64,000 bases of DNA from Ophiocordyceps camponoti-saundersi (nom. inval.) (Eukaryota; Ascomycota; Sordariomycetes; Hypocreales; Ophiocordycipitaceae): contig PDHQ01000162.1 in NCBI GenBank assembly GCA_003339415.1, positions 1 to 64,000 of the forward strand. Direction: 5' to 3'. Both the position numbers and the translations under genes were made by a program. Of this stretch, positions 22,197-33,324 are shown piece by piece. Position 1 is the stretch's first letter. Each line of letters begins with the position of its first letter. Below the pieces are notes generated by a model. It ran no database searches and was not told the DNA's origin. It was given only the letters and a program-made list of their open reading frames with translations.

Positions 22197-23212
22197 CTAT
22201 GACTTGTACGCGTCCTTCAGCCTCGGAAACAACGCAGCTGCAGCACCATGTCTGATCTGCTCTCTTGTTTCCGCACTCATCTTGTAATTGTCGATTACTC
22301 GCGTGAACCGTTTGATCGTGGCCTCTGGAGCGTTCGGAAAGTCACTCCCAAACAAGACATGCCCCGGCTCAGCGAATTCCAACAAGGCAGAAAGCACGAG
22401 ATCACTTCCAGAAAGAGCCAGATCAAAGTAAAACCGCTTTCCGTCCTCAATCATCTCTTCAACCGTCTTGCCCGTCTTGACCGGGATATCAGCCAGCATG
22501 GTGATGCGGTGAATCAGATACGGCAACGTGCCGCCGGCGTGGGATAAGATGATCTTGCAGTCGGGAAACTCGCGTAGGTTGTTGGCGATGATGAGATCGG
22601 CCGCCGTCCGGGTCGTCTCGTGAGGGAAATCGTATAGCGGTGCTGGTGAGTGTTCGTTCACGAGGTGCGTGTCAAAGGATTGCGTCGGATGGATAAAGAC
22701 GACGGCCTTGCGTCGATTGAGCTCCGCCCAGATTGGCTTGAAGCCTTCGTAGCCGAGATAATGCCTTTCGTAACGGGTGAAGAGGACGACGCCATCGGCA
22801 CCGAGAACGTCGAAGGCGTGACGGATCTCCTCTAAGCAAAGATCGACGTCCAGCAAAGAGCCCAGATTCAGGAAGAAGCCGTACTTGGAAGGGTTCTTGT
22901 CTCGCAGCTTGGCGCAGTATTCGTTGATCGCCCGAGCGGTTTGAGCTGCTTGCTTTGCGTCTTTGATGATGCCAACCCCTGGCGTGGTGACGGAAAAGAT
23001 GGTAGTGCCTATGTCTATAGACTCGGAGAACGTGTCGTCTTTCTCCAAAGTCCATTCAGGGGTCTTCCAGCCGGAGGGATCCCCGCCAGCGGCCTCCAAG
23101 GCTTGAGACGGCGTTAGTGTATGTCTTCAAGTGTCAAGGTTGATGGCGTTGGAAACTCACCGGCGGACATCTGAGGCGGATAAATGTGGTGATGAACGTC
23201 GATTCTTGACAT
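22197..23212 (-). CDS. ACMSD-type amidohydrolase / decarboxylase
   Basis: Two exons, 23212-23161 and 23101-22197, with a 59-bp intron (GTGAGT to CTCAAG), giving 318 residues. The small first exon supplies the metal-binding start MSRIDVHHHIYPP. Other amidohydrolase_2 marks are FIHPTQ, ILSHAGGTLPYL and LFGSDFPNAP, giving the His and Asp ligands of a metal-dependent TIM barrel. Relatives are 2-amino-3-carboxymuconate-6-semialdehyde decarboxylase, 6-methylsalicylate decarboxylase and other aromatic acid decarboxylases. A substrate cannot be fixed; no polyketide synthase is nearby. It has no signal peptide and should be cytosolic. A frame starting at 23099 misses the metal motif. Confidence 0.88.
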
Positions 23213-24578
23213 TGCGATTTGACTTGATGAGAATCTTTAGTTGTTGAATAGACTGAAAGCTGCTATTAGCATGAGTATACGGTTACAGTTATCCCGGACC
23301 ATGATACCATACATATATATAGATAAATAGGTATATATGCCGGGCCGGCAGGTAGGTAGGGGTTGATGCAGTTAGTGGTGAGTTTAGCGGTGCAGATCAA
23401 TAAGCAACCCTCCTGATGTCCGCATAGATGATGAATGATGACGGTAAAGTTCTCATTAATAATAGAAAAAGCATGCAAAAGCTACTGCCTAGATATTTCG
23501 ACGGCACCGACCGGAGCCGAGCGCCGTGCCGACAGATCGGATATCGGACACTGACGTGCGTCTCACAGAATATAGGGCGTTTGTGCATGCATGTGGACGC
23601 AAGGTTGTCTGTACATCTGTGTGGTTGCTGATCCAGCCTCACCACAGCAAGGCATGCTGCGGTAGAGGCCGTGTTTCTTTTGATGTCTTCCTCTAGGTCT
23701 TTGGCCAGAAAAGATGGCTCGATGAGACTTGAGCTCATCATAGCGGGGGGCGGCAAAGCAGGGCGGCTGAACCAGACGTTGCTCGTCTAGGATACTGACC
23801 GTCTTGGTCGCCCTTGTAAGAGGGTCGAGTTCTCGGATGAGGAATAGCAGGCCACAACGCAGAGAGTTTCATGAGTTCGTGTGAAATTGGAAAGCTTTGC
23901 ATTGATATAAATTGAAAGGCATCACTTTTACCGGGGGACAAGAGAAAGAAGGGAGGGTGAGCATCGGTCACGAAATTGTGACAGACTTGAATTGGTTGCA
24001 GGGGCCATTGGAGACCTCTGAAGACTACAGGCTGTATTCTGAGTACCATCGCCTAGAATACTACACCCTGGAAGCAGTCTGATCTACGGCAGCGGCTCCT
24101 ATCGAGACTGAGAGAGGATTTGCAGAGTCGCATTACAGTGTCTTGCTCAGCCCACTGAATAAAGGTTGCTGGCAGGATCTGCTATTTCATGACCTAAAAC
24201 TCTACCGTCAACATCTGTAATCTCATGCCGTCTGTTTGGACGGGATTTAAGAGCAAGCAGAGGAATAAGCCGCATATTCAGTCTTGGAAACATCTGAAGC
24301 CAAAGACTCTTGAGCCGAGCGAGGTCTGATCCAACTTTGTGTAAGAGACTGGGGTTAGCTAGTGAAATAGAAGTTTATACTCGACGTAGACTTGACTGAA
24401 CATAAATTCAATGCTTTCATTATATCAGACACGCGAGACACTGATACTATAACCTGTTCTCGTTGAGCAAATCCACGCCCACATCTTCATTGGTCTAAAC
24501 GAGAAAAGAAGACGCTCTTCATTTCCGACTTATACATACACCTGTGCAAACATGTACGTGAGAGAGCAAAGCAGCACC
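23213..24578. other. Intergenic region without recognised genes
   Basis: 1.37 kb upstream of the amidohydrolase and downstream of the ferric reductase. AT-moderate, with ATATATAG runs near 23310-23340. No frame has a domain or clear splice structure. Confidence 0.5.
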
Positions 24579-26426
24579 TCACCATGTGAAGCTCTCCTCG
24601 ATAAAATCTACAACATTATCTTTCCCTTGTACCGCCCTCACGGAACTGCGGACGTCATCCGCCAACGCTCCAGGTCCGCAGACCGTTACGCACATGGCTC
24701 CGACTTGCTGACAGACTTGATCTGCCACCAGCCGTGGAAGATCAGGCCTCCCCCAGAACAGTCTGACGAGAGGAATAGTATCAGGAAGACGATCGAGTGA
24801 ACGCCGTCTCGTCAGATAGACTTGGATGCTCAGAACGTGTTCGCTTCGAGGTATTCGAGAGATGGCTTCCGTAAATGGTTGTACCCATTCCATCCATTCT
24901 CTCTCGCGGATGATCCAGCAGAGCACGAGACGCCGGATAGCCACCGTCCCCGCGTTGAAGCCCTCCAGAAGTGGCTTGATGTACGATAGTTGGTGGGTGA
25001 TTCCCGTCGAGCCGGCGATGAGGACGACGTGGCCGTAGGAGTTTAGGTCGTGATATCCGCCGTACGGCCCCTCGGTGGTGACCTTGAGTCTGATGCCTTT
25101 CGGGTTGCAGCTAGCCCTCTCGAAGAGCTTTTGGGTCATGCCTTGGCGAGCACTGATCAAGAAAGTCGCCAAAGTCGGGCCATCGGGTGGCGTAGCCTTC
25201 TCCAGCCCTGACTCATAACGGGGGTCGGTGTTGTGGTCGACCCAGGCAATGGAAAAGGGGTGATTCTGCCACAAATCGATACCCCAGATCCGCAAAAAGG
25301 CATGCGTTCCCGGTTTGATGTCGACGTAACGCGGTAGCTGAACCGTTACCCGCGTGACTCTTCCTGGAAGAGCCTCGCAGACGGCAGTTGAAGCGAATCC
25401 TCTCGGCCAGTGAATATATAACGTCCGGACAACTCGGGCACAGCGGTCAGCTACCCATAGAAAGACGATGGCCATGATCCACGGCCGCTGGGGGAGACCA
25501 CGGTCGACGTCGGCCGAGGCGCAGTGTATCCAAGTAGTGATGAAGATGAGGCTGGCCAGGAGAATGTGAAGGGTGACAAACGTCTCGTAAAAGGCGTGTC
25601 GTATTGGTGAAAAGGATAACAGGAGAAGACAGACAGCGGCGATGCATCCGGCTACTCCAGACCTCATGAAGAGACTATCGTTGCGACTGGCCTCGGCGAA
25701 GGCATGCTTCAAGCCACCATCAACAACGGCGACGTCTGTCCAGCACGCAGCATGGACAATGATTTGGCAAACGACGAGACGGCCCAACCATCGGTGCAAC
25801 ATGTTGAAGCTATCGTAGCTAATCTTCAGAAGCGGTATCAGAGGGTTGTTGCGGCCGGATAGGATGACGAGCGGCACCATGTTCGCCACTGCCATTGTCC
25901 CAGAGCGGCCTCTCAGCTCGGCCACGACGGCATAACCGTTAGGATTCCCCCGGTTCAGCTGAAGAACGGACATGGCGGCGACGTTGACGGCCAGATAGAG
26001 AACCATGAAGATGGCACAGGGTCGCGATGGCAGCGTCCCCCAATTCACAGACGGCAAGGGGCGAAACTCGCGATTATGCCGTTTCCTCAACAGCGGCGCG
26101 TACAGCAGATGCTTCTTCAGGCTCGGCATCCACCACCACTGCGTCGTCCTCCACTCAGTCTGTTCCGCATACGGCATCGAAGCGGTCGACGCTTGTCGGT
26201 GTCTAGCCCAGATCGTGTCCGAGAAGCGTATTCCGAGCATGATGAGAGCGAGAAAGCCCAGAAGTAACCAGAGAACGTCGGCGGAGAGCGTGTTGGTTCG
26301 GAGATCGACTCCATTTAGACCGGTGTAGTAGGGGAGGATGGTGGATTCGGCTCTGGCGGCGGCATCTGCGTCTTCTGATGTTGTGGGTTTTGAATTGATC
26401 GTGGACGCGGTTGTCGAATGGTTCAT
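24579..26426 (-). CDS. Ferric reductase transmembrane protein (FRE family)
   Basis: Single exon of 615 residues. A membrane segment lies at 50-68, then the ferric-reductase membrane core from about 135 to 330. Four His have bis-heme spacing: H211 and H225 (HRWLGRLVVCQIIVH) and H287 and H301 (HILLASLIFITTWIH), each pair 14 apart. The cytosolic half has the FAD-binding motif NHPFSIAW (about 388) and the NADPH-binding stretch LIAGSTGITHQLSYIKPLL. The C-terminus VDFIEESFTW is typical. The enzyme moves electrons from NADPH across the membrane to reduce Fe(III) or Cu(II) outside the cell. No cleavable signal peptide is seen. No multicopper oxidase or iron permease lies beside it. Confidence 0.93.
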   Translation of the reverse strand: MNHSTTASTINSKPTTSEDADAAARAESTILPYYTGLNGVDLRTNTLSADVLWLLLGFLALIMLGIRFSDTIWARHRQASTASMPYAEQTEWRTTQWWWMPSLKKHLLYAPLLRKRHNREFRPLPSVNWGTLPSRPCAIFMVLYLAVNVAAMSVLQLNRGNPNGYAVVAELRGRSGTMAVANMVPLVILSGRNNPLIPLLKISYDSFNMLHRWLGRLVVCQIIVHAACWTDVAVVDGGLKHAFAEASRNDSLFMRSGVAGCIAAVCLLLLSFSPIRHAFYETFVTLHILLASLIFITTWIHCASADVDRGLPQRPWIMAIVFLWVADRCARVVRTLYIHWPRGFASTAVCEALPGRVTRVTVQLPRYVDIKPGTHAFLRIWGIDLWQNHPFSIAWVDHNTDPRYESGLEKATPPDGPTLATFLISARQGMTQKLFERASCNPKGIRLKVTTEGPYGGYHDLNSYGHVVLIAGSTGITHQLSYIKPLLEGFNAGTVAIRRLVLCWIIREREWMEWVQPFTEAISRIPRSEHVLSIQVYLTRRRSLDRLPDTIPLVRLFWGRPDLPRLVADQVCQQVGAMCVTVCGPGALADDVRSSVRAVQGKDNVVDFIEESFTW

Positions 26427-28250
26427 TTCTACGCTTTGGCAGCGACTTGATGATTCTCGAAGCCGGTGGTCACAAGACAGCCGGGGAAGATACTGGTTAA
26501 AGAGGAACGGTATATAGTGACAGACTTGTTAACTGGTTTGTTGATATTCGTCTGATTTGTCTTCTGGATTGTGAATTCTCGGGTGATTTGTCTCACCGGG
26601 CTGAGTAGAGGTAAAGAGCCTGACTGACATCCAGAGAGACACAGGCCATCACACGGCTACAGTTACTGATATTCGATAGACTCTTCTCTTCTCCATAGCT
26701 ACCCATGCAAGCCCTTCCGTCCCAAGCCGGCACTTCGACTAAGACGGCTTTTTCTTTCATTTTATTAAACAAGAGCTACGTTATGCCATGTACTAACAGA
26801 TCAAGATTCCCCTCCCAGGCGAGCTCTGCATACAATATTTTCTGCATCGGGTAGTTTTAACGACTGGTCGACGGGTTTTCAGTTCAAAGAGTGTGATGTG
26901 ATTCGAGACCTGTGCGTCGGAAGTGACAGAAGCCGGGGGGGGGGGGGGGCGACTGCTTGGGGAGAGGGTTCGAATATATGCTGATATGTGATATGAGTGA
27001 GTCGCAGCACTGCAGACATGAACTAGCTAAGACGAGCTTAGGGAAAGGGTCGAGATCATCGACTACGATCCGGAAAAGAAAATTGCCGTTTCTAGTATTC
27101 TCTTTTCCAGCCGTCGTCGGATCCCGGGTTACCCGCTGTCATGTCTCAACCCACAACTTTTTCTCGACGCCGATCCGGGCAGATCCGGGACAGGAGGCTA
27201 CCAGGGAAGAGAGGAGGTAGGGGGGAAGCTTCTTGAAAGGATTACTGATCGGATATTCAAGCACTGGTATATAGACATGGAGTTGTGTTTTGAAGATTGG
27301 AAGCATATAACTAAGAGAATTCGTGTTGTTCTTATACGATACCCATCGATTCGTGTAGATGGCTACTTAGAGGAGATCCTGATTTCGCCCAGCTTCCCTT
27401 CGGCCGTGCTCGTGTAGTCTGAGTTGTGGAGGTAGGAATACAGAAAGGGGCTAGTTCTTCAGCTCCGAAACGACTTGAAGCGAGTCCATCTACGCCATCC
27501 AAACTCAGATCAACACATCTTCATCCATACTCCATAACGACAATCCGCAGAATATAGTCAATTGCAAGGAGACCTTTCTAACAGTCTTGACTCTCGCTTA
27601 CAAGTCACAAGGAGATGTCGAGGGAACAAGCTAGGGGATACCTTGTCAAGAGACAGCCATGTCTCGGGGAATCCATCTCCGGATTTACTTTGAAGGCCAC
27701 CAGCGGCATTAAGACTAGTCACGTTCCTCTTGTGAAAGGAACACCTTTAGCCTGGACCTTCTATCCAGTCTCGGGAGCATGAAGAAGTCTCAAGCAATGG
27801 CGTCGGATGGTTCTTCATCCGAGACTAATGTCCTGGACGAATCTGAACAAAGCTTACTTTAAAACTGAAATGGACTCTTCAGAAACAAAGAGCTCACTCG
27901 GTTCACAAGGGCCAGTTGCTCTCATCTGCAGTATGCCAAGGTGCCTGAATTCGATCACGGTCAACGTAAACTCCAGCTTCGGCAGTGGTTTTGAAGCCCC
28001 GATACTCCCCGCCGGTAAATCCAACATGTCGACATCCTCGAGTCTTTCCCAGTTCTCTCTCGTCGTCACACGACATCTACACCGGCCGCAAGGCCACCGA
28101 CATCTCTTCTATCCCACATAGCCGGCGCTAGAGTATATAGCTGTCAAGAGGATAGATCAACGCAAAAGTACCGATGCGTCAACAAGCAGTGACCAACTTT
28201 CACCAACGTCCCAAACTGATGATATCGTGACGAGCGAGTCCGTCCTCGGT
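26427..28250. other. Gene-poor intergenic region
   Basis: 1.8 kb with a 14-base G run at 26937-26950. One minus-strand stretch, 28069-27854, has protein-like composition (motifs WERLEDVDMLDLPAGS and LEFTLTVIEFRHL) and ends exactly at a good donor (AAA|GTAAGC), so it may be an exon of an undetected or dying gene; no partner exon was found. Confidence 0.4.
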
Positions 28251-29692
28251 CTAGAGCGACGTCTTCTTAACCTCATCCTTTTCCGCATCCTTGATCTGTT
28301 GCAGAAACTTGCGACCGGCCTCCTCGTCGTTCTGAAAGAGGTGGTCGACGACCATCCGGCGCGGCGTCTCTCCCATCCATTGGAAGAGGGAAAAGTCGCG
28401 GAAACGGTCGGATCGGAAAATCTCGAGCATCTCGACGGGCTCGTCGCCAATGTTCTCGACGAAGTGCCCCATGTTCTTGGGCACGATGCCCACATCGCCA
28501 GGCATGTAGTCAAAGGTGCGGGCGTTGCCCTGGGCGGCAAAGATGGTCACACGGGCTCTGCCGCGGATGAAGAAAGACCATTCGTCCGCCGTAGGGTGCC
28601 AGTGCATCTCGCGCAAGGCACCCGGCTCGATGATGACATGCGCCGCGGCCACCGTCTTGGAGATTTCAAAGTTTTCCGAGTCGGTGATGCGCACCTGACC
28701 GCCGCTCGTATACTTGGGCGTCTGCTCGAGCATGTGGTGGGTGAAGCGATAAGTCGACTGCTTGACATGCTTGCCTCGGGGCTGCTCCTCTTCGATGGAT
28801 CCTGGCTTGGAGCCCCGAAAGATGAATTTGTCTCGGCTTGGCAGGTTCTTCAAGACGCCGGGATCAAGACGGAAATTCTCGCCAATGACGGACTTGGGCG
28901 TATGGGCTTTCATGATTACCAGTCAGTAGCTGCACAAGAACCGGAGGGGGGGGGGGACCTCACCCAACCAGTCGGTCAAGAGAAAGGTCGACTCCTCGGA
29001 AAAGCGACCGTCGTCAAAGATGAGGAGAAACTCGGTGCCATTCTCGCCGAGTCCCTGCAATGAGTGAGGAACACCGCTGGGAAAATACCAGAGATCTCCC
29101 TTTCGAAGGTCGTCGATAAAGGTGCCGCCTTCATAGTCTAGAGCGGTAACGCGAACCTCGCCATCGAGCACGTACGCCCACTCGGCCTCCTTGTGCCAGT
29201 GCAGCTCCCGGATGACACCGGAGTCGAGGCGCATATTTACACCGGCCAGCTCGACGCTGGTGGGCAACTCGCGAACCGTCGTTTGACGGGACCAACCGCC
29301 CTCCTGTAAGACGAGTGGGTGAGAATCTGCAGCCACGCTTATTGGAGTCGTACAGGTCATACCTCGATGCGGGTGTGGGAGTCGGCGAAGCTCCACCTCA
29401 TGTTGGCGACGTCGCCATGGTCGGTGCTTGGCGGCCGAACCAGATCGGGGCTCTGCCGTGAGCGGTCGCGATTGTAAGGTCCCAGCACGGAGGCGCCTTG
29501 GCCGTTGCGCCAGGGCAGAGGGTCCAGCTTCTCCCGCACAGGGTCGAGCTTGCCGTCGTAGGGGTCGCGGTGATCCGGGGTATAGGGAGCACCTGATGTC
29601 AACACTCGTTGCGCGTCACCACGGCCGGGTAGGGCCGATGACAGGCCGGATCCGGCGAGTAGCAGCCACCGGCTGGCAACGGCGAGCTTCAT
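28251..29692 (-). CDS. Oxalate decarboxylase, secreted bicupin
   Basis: Three exons: 29692-29363, 29303-28964 and 28906-28251, giving 441 residues; introns are 59 bp (GTATGA to TTACAG) and 57 bp (GTGAGG to TGAAAG). A signal peptide precedes about residue 20. Two cupin domains each hold a Mn site: [15 protein letters not shown] (about 141) with [10 protein letters not shown], and [15 protein letters not shown] (about 322) with GHFVENIG. The mobile lid before LTDWLAHTPK reads FSEEST where bacterial OxdC has SENST; the catalytic Glu is kept. The enzyme splits oxalate to formate and CO2 in acid surroundings. It is divergent from the DUF1275 gene 546 bp away. The first exon ATG at 29692 follows a GTG that is not a fungal start. 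Confidence 0.93.
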
Positions 29693-30238
29693 CACAGAGC
29701 GGTAACGGCGGCAAGGGAGGAGAGAAAAAAAGGAGATTAGAGAATGCTACTGTAATCAGGGAGGCTGCAGACAGCTGTACAAATCAATTGTAAGCTCACA
29801 AACGCACATGGATAGGAAGTGAGTATAAATATGGCTGTTACAGATAGATGCCGTCCAGGGAGCTCTCTGCTCGGCGCTCTCTCGGACCGCTCGGGACGGA
29901 AAAATCCAGACTCCGCATCGTCAACCACGGCGCTATTCGGTGCTCTTGGACGACCCACGTTGACCAACAGAATTTTTCGTCACGACCGACGGGCTGATGC
30001 GATGACCAACGAGCTGATTATCTGTCTCGTCCCAGCTCTAGACCGTCATCCTTGTCCGATCGGCGTCGCCACCAAGCCGTGTTTTGCGAGTCTGACACCA
30101 ACGTCGCCCGGCTTGCATACGAATTAGACGTCGTTGACGGCTCTCAGACCTCGCCGGCGAATCGGTTGCCTTCCCTGGTCGGGCCAACTTTCCACTACTC
30201 CCTCGTTGTGATCTTCAGCCATCTCCGGCGCCGCCAGT
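29693..30238. promoter_or_regulatory. Divergent promoter region, oxalate decarboxylase / DUF1275
   Basis: 546 bp between two start codons on opposite strands. No frame has coding signal. No single TATA box stands out. The two genes could share control, which is inference. Confidence 0.4.
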
Positions 30239-31087
30239 ATGACCGGCTCCGGCCTCGTCCCGACTGGCGAAAGCACGCCGCTGCTCGGTCAGCGAAAGCG
30301 GCCATCTCCGCGGCTGACCGAGGACGTATCGCGCTCGTGGTCCGATGTCGTCCTGCTGCTCTGTTACGTCGTCACCGGCCTCTTGGATAGCGCCTCGACG
30401 CAGGTCTGGGGCGCCTTCGTCTCCATGCAGACCGGTGCGTCGCCCTGCCTCTGTCCCAACGGCTTCTCGGGGGTCTGACTTGGCGCAGGAAACACCGTAT
30501 ACGTCGGGCTCGGTCTCGCCTCGCTCCTGTACCCACCCGTTGCGCCGCGACTCTATCGCTCCGGCGTGTCTCTCTTCTCGTTCTGCTTTGGGTCTTTTCT
30601 CTTCGCCCGCTTTCATCGCCGCTTCTCACCGCGTCGTCGCTGGGTACTCTGTGCCTCCTTCGCCGCACAGGCCGGTCTCATCGTCGCCGCCGCTCTCATA
30701 ATAGCCGCGGCGCCGCCCGCCCGCGATGACGCCGTCGACTGGACGGTACTGCTGCCACTCGCCCTCGTCGCGTTCCAGAGCTGTGCCCAGGCCGTGGCCA
30801 GCCGCGCCCTGCGCCATAATGCTTTGACCAGCGTCGTCCTCACCAGCATCTACTGCGACCTCTTCTCCGATCAGGACCTGTTTTCCCTTTTTAACGTCGA
30901 ACGAAATCGCCGCGCGGCCGCGCCGTTACTGCTGCTGCTCGGTTCCATCGCCGGGGGGCTTCTGGCCCATAGCTCCCTCGGCATCAGCGGCGCCCTATGG
31001 TCGGCTGCCGCCATCAAGCTGTGTATGGTCGTCGCCTGGTTCTTGTGGCCCCCGGAGCCCGAGGTCGACGCCGACGAAACGCACTGA
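30239..31087 (+). CDS. DUF1275 (YoaK-type) multi-pass membrane protein
   Basis: Two exons, 30239-30434 and 30489-31087, with a 54-bp intron (GTGCGT to GCGCAG), giving 264 residues. Hydrophobic segments lie at about 37-55, 70-85, 95-110, 125-145, 155-175, 212-232 and 238-255. The motif CYVVTGLLDSAS and the spliced MQTGNTVYVGLGL are typical of DUF1275, where a conserved polar TGN is found. Its biochemical role is unknown; a transport or sensing role is often guessed. Its cytosolic N-terminus carries a dileucine-like ESTPLLG that could be a vacuolar sorting signal. Confidence 0.87.
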
Positions 31088-31579
31088 TGAACAGCATCAG
31101 CTACGGAAATGGAGATGTGCAGGATAGATTTGTAAATTTCATGTTGTCTCAACCTGATGGGGGTGCGGCTTGGCGACCTTTTACGGCAAGAAGCAACGCG
31201 ACGCGTCCATCTCGCCCACCTCATTGGCATCGTTTCAGCCGCGCGTGTCTGGACCAACGAGTGGCTTTGGTGGCCACCGATGATATTGGTTGTTGAGCGG
31301 GAAGGTTGAACTCCTTGCGCTGGCTGCGACACGCCTCATCCAGATGCCTCCATCCCGATGTAACTGCATGTGTAGCCGTGTCTTATCACGACCAGTTATG
31401 TTTCCCCCCCCTCCTCATCTCTTCGGCCGGCCCGCACCTAAAATGGCCGGCCTGCCGTCATTGCGAATGTGTTCCTGCTGCTGGATCATTTTTAGCAGGT
31501 CTTCTTTCCGCTACAATGGGCCATCATGTGCGTGCCCACGTCTTCGTCTTCAACTCGCTGGCTCGTCTCCTAACAAGCA
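31088..31579. other. Intergenic region upstream of MFS gene
   Basis: 492 bp between two genes in the same direction. C-rich run at 31405-31420. No coding signal that joins either neighbour. Confidence 0.45.
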
Positions 31580-33324
31580 ATGCAGGAAAAGGTTGTCGAG
31601 ACGGTGAGCCCAGTGAACGCCGGAGATGAGAAGAAGCTGGTCCGCAAGCAGGATGCACGCATCATACCTCTTTCCGCCGGCATTTACTTCCTCTGCTTCC
31701 TAGACCGGGCCAACATGGGCAACGCCAAGGTTTTGAACTCGACTGAGAGTGACAACATGGAAAGCTCTCTACACATGAGCCACAACCAGTTCAACGTGGC
31801 TCTCATGACCTTTTTCATCTCGTACGCCTTGCTAGAAGTCCCCAGCAACTTTTTGTTGAAGAAACTTCGTCCGAGCCGATGGTTGGCCTTTCTCATGTTT
31901 GGCTGGGGTGCCATGACCGTGTCGCTTGGCAGCGTCCGCTCATTCGCCGCCGTCGCCGGTGTGCGCTTCTTGCTGGGCATGTTCGAGGCTGGTCTGTTCC
32001 CAGGTAAGGCGTTCTGCTCTCTTCTGTTGTCGCATTTCTGATGGTCTCCTGTTCTCCAGGTCTGGTATATTACATGACTTTTTGGTATAGGCACGATGAG
32101 CGCAGTGTCCGGTGAGCATCAACCATGCCCTCACCATACCGTGAGAATGATGGCTGTTCCGTTGTCTGACCGAAACGATGGACAGAGTGGCAACTGTCAT
32201 TTCGTCGGCTACGCTCGCAGGTGCAGTAAGTGTTTCTTCTTCCCGTGTCCCTTGATTTTTCATCATGCACGGTCGGTCTCTACTTGAAGAGGTCGTGATG
32301 TGCGCATGATTCACGAGCTCGAAGCCAACAGATTGATACATCGTCTCATGTTTTTCTGTAGTTTGGCGGCGCCATCGCCTACGCAATCGGCCACATGAAC
32401 GGCGTGCGAGGCCTCGAAGGCTGGCGATGGCTCTTCATCATCGAAGGCATCCCGTCGTGCGTCTCGTCCTTTTTAGTCTTCTTCCTCCTTCCCGACTACC
32501 CAGAAAGTGCGAGCTGGCTTTCCAAGGCGGAAAAGGATCTGGCTGCGACGCGTCTTCTCCATGAGGGTAGCAAGAGCAGTCACAAGACGATCAGTTGGGC
32601 AGATCTTCAGGAGACATTGACGGATTGGCGTCTGTATGTCCATTACATCTTGTACTTTGCCGTCAGCTCGCCCTTTGCCAGCCTGAGTCTGTTTATCCCG
32701 TCACTTACCGCCAACCTGGGATTCGGGGATCTGATGGCTCAGTTGATGGTGGTGCCGCCGTGGGCCGTCACGTATAGTGAGTTTGTCGTCTTTAATATGG
32801 CCAGAACGAGTCTGTGGATTCCTAACGCCCGGGTTCTTTCTCGATATCTAGTCTGTCAGATTCTGGTGGCCTTCTCGGCTGATCGATTCAACGGCCGAAG
32901 CATACACGCTGCGGGCGCCGCTTGTGTCGGTGCCGCCGGCTTTGCGGTCTCGGCTGCGCTTCCGCCGTCAGCATACAAGGCGCGGTACGGCGCACTATTC
33001 ATGGCGGCTTCGGGAACCTTTGCCAGCATCCCGCCGCTACTTGGCTGGTTGACGTGCAATCTCTTCAGCACGTCTTCGGCAGGTTTGGCCATCGCCATGA
33101 ACGTCAGCACCGGCAGTCTAGCTCAGATAGTCGGAATCTTTATCTATAAGGGTGAGGAGGCATCCATTGGATATCCGACGGGGCATTGGACCAATGCGGG
33201 ATTTTTGCTGCTCGTTGCTACGCTTTCGCTCGCCCTTCGAGCTTACTACTCCCGAGAGAATAAGAGGTTGGCGGCCGAAGCGGAAGAACGGGGTGTGGAA
33301 CAGGTGAGGATTTACAAACTGTGA
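31580..33324 (+). CDS. MFS transporter, Dal5-type anion:cation symporter
   Basis: Five exons: 31580-32003, 32060-32111, 32186-32225, 32362-32776 and 32852-33324, giving 467 residues. Introns of 56, 74, 136 and 75 bp all have GT-AG ends and keep the frame. The protein has about 12 membrane segments. Family marks are FLDRANMGNAKV near the start of TM1, LEVPSNFLLKKLRPSRWL, RFLLGMFEAGLFPG, then LVYYMTFWYRHDERSVRVA across the second and third exons, and GLEGWRWLFIIEGIPS. The Dal5 group moves allantoate, nicotinate, pantothenate and other organic acids with protons. Substrate not predictable. Two small exons (52 and 40 nt) make this gene easy to mispredict. Confidence 0.88.

Noticed and set aside
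27807..28121. Plus-strand frame of 104 codons
   Set aside because: Mirror of the minus-strand exon-like segment and less protein-like than it.
29693..33324. Possible organic-acid gene cluster (oxalate decarboxylase, DUF1275, MFS carrier)
   Set aside because: The genes are adjacent and could be co-regulated, but there is no synthase, regulator or shared motif that would support a cluster.
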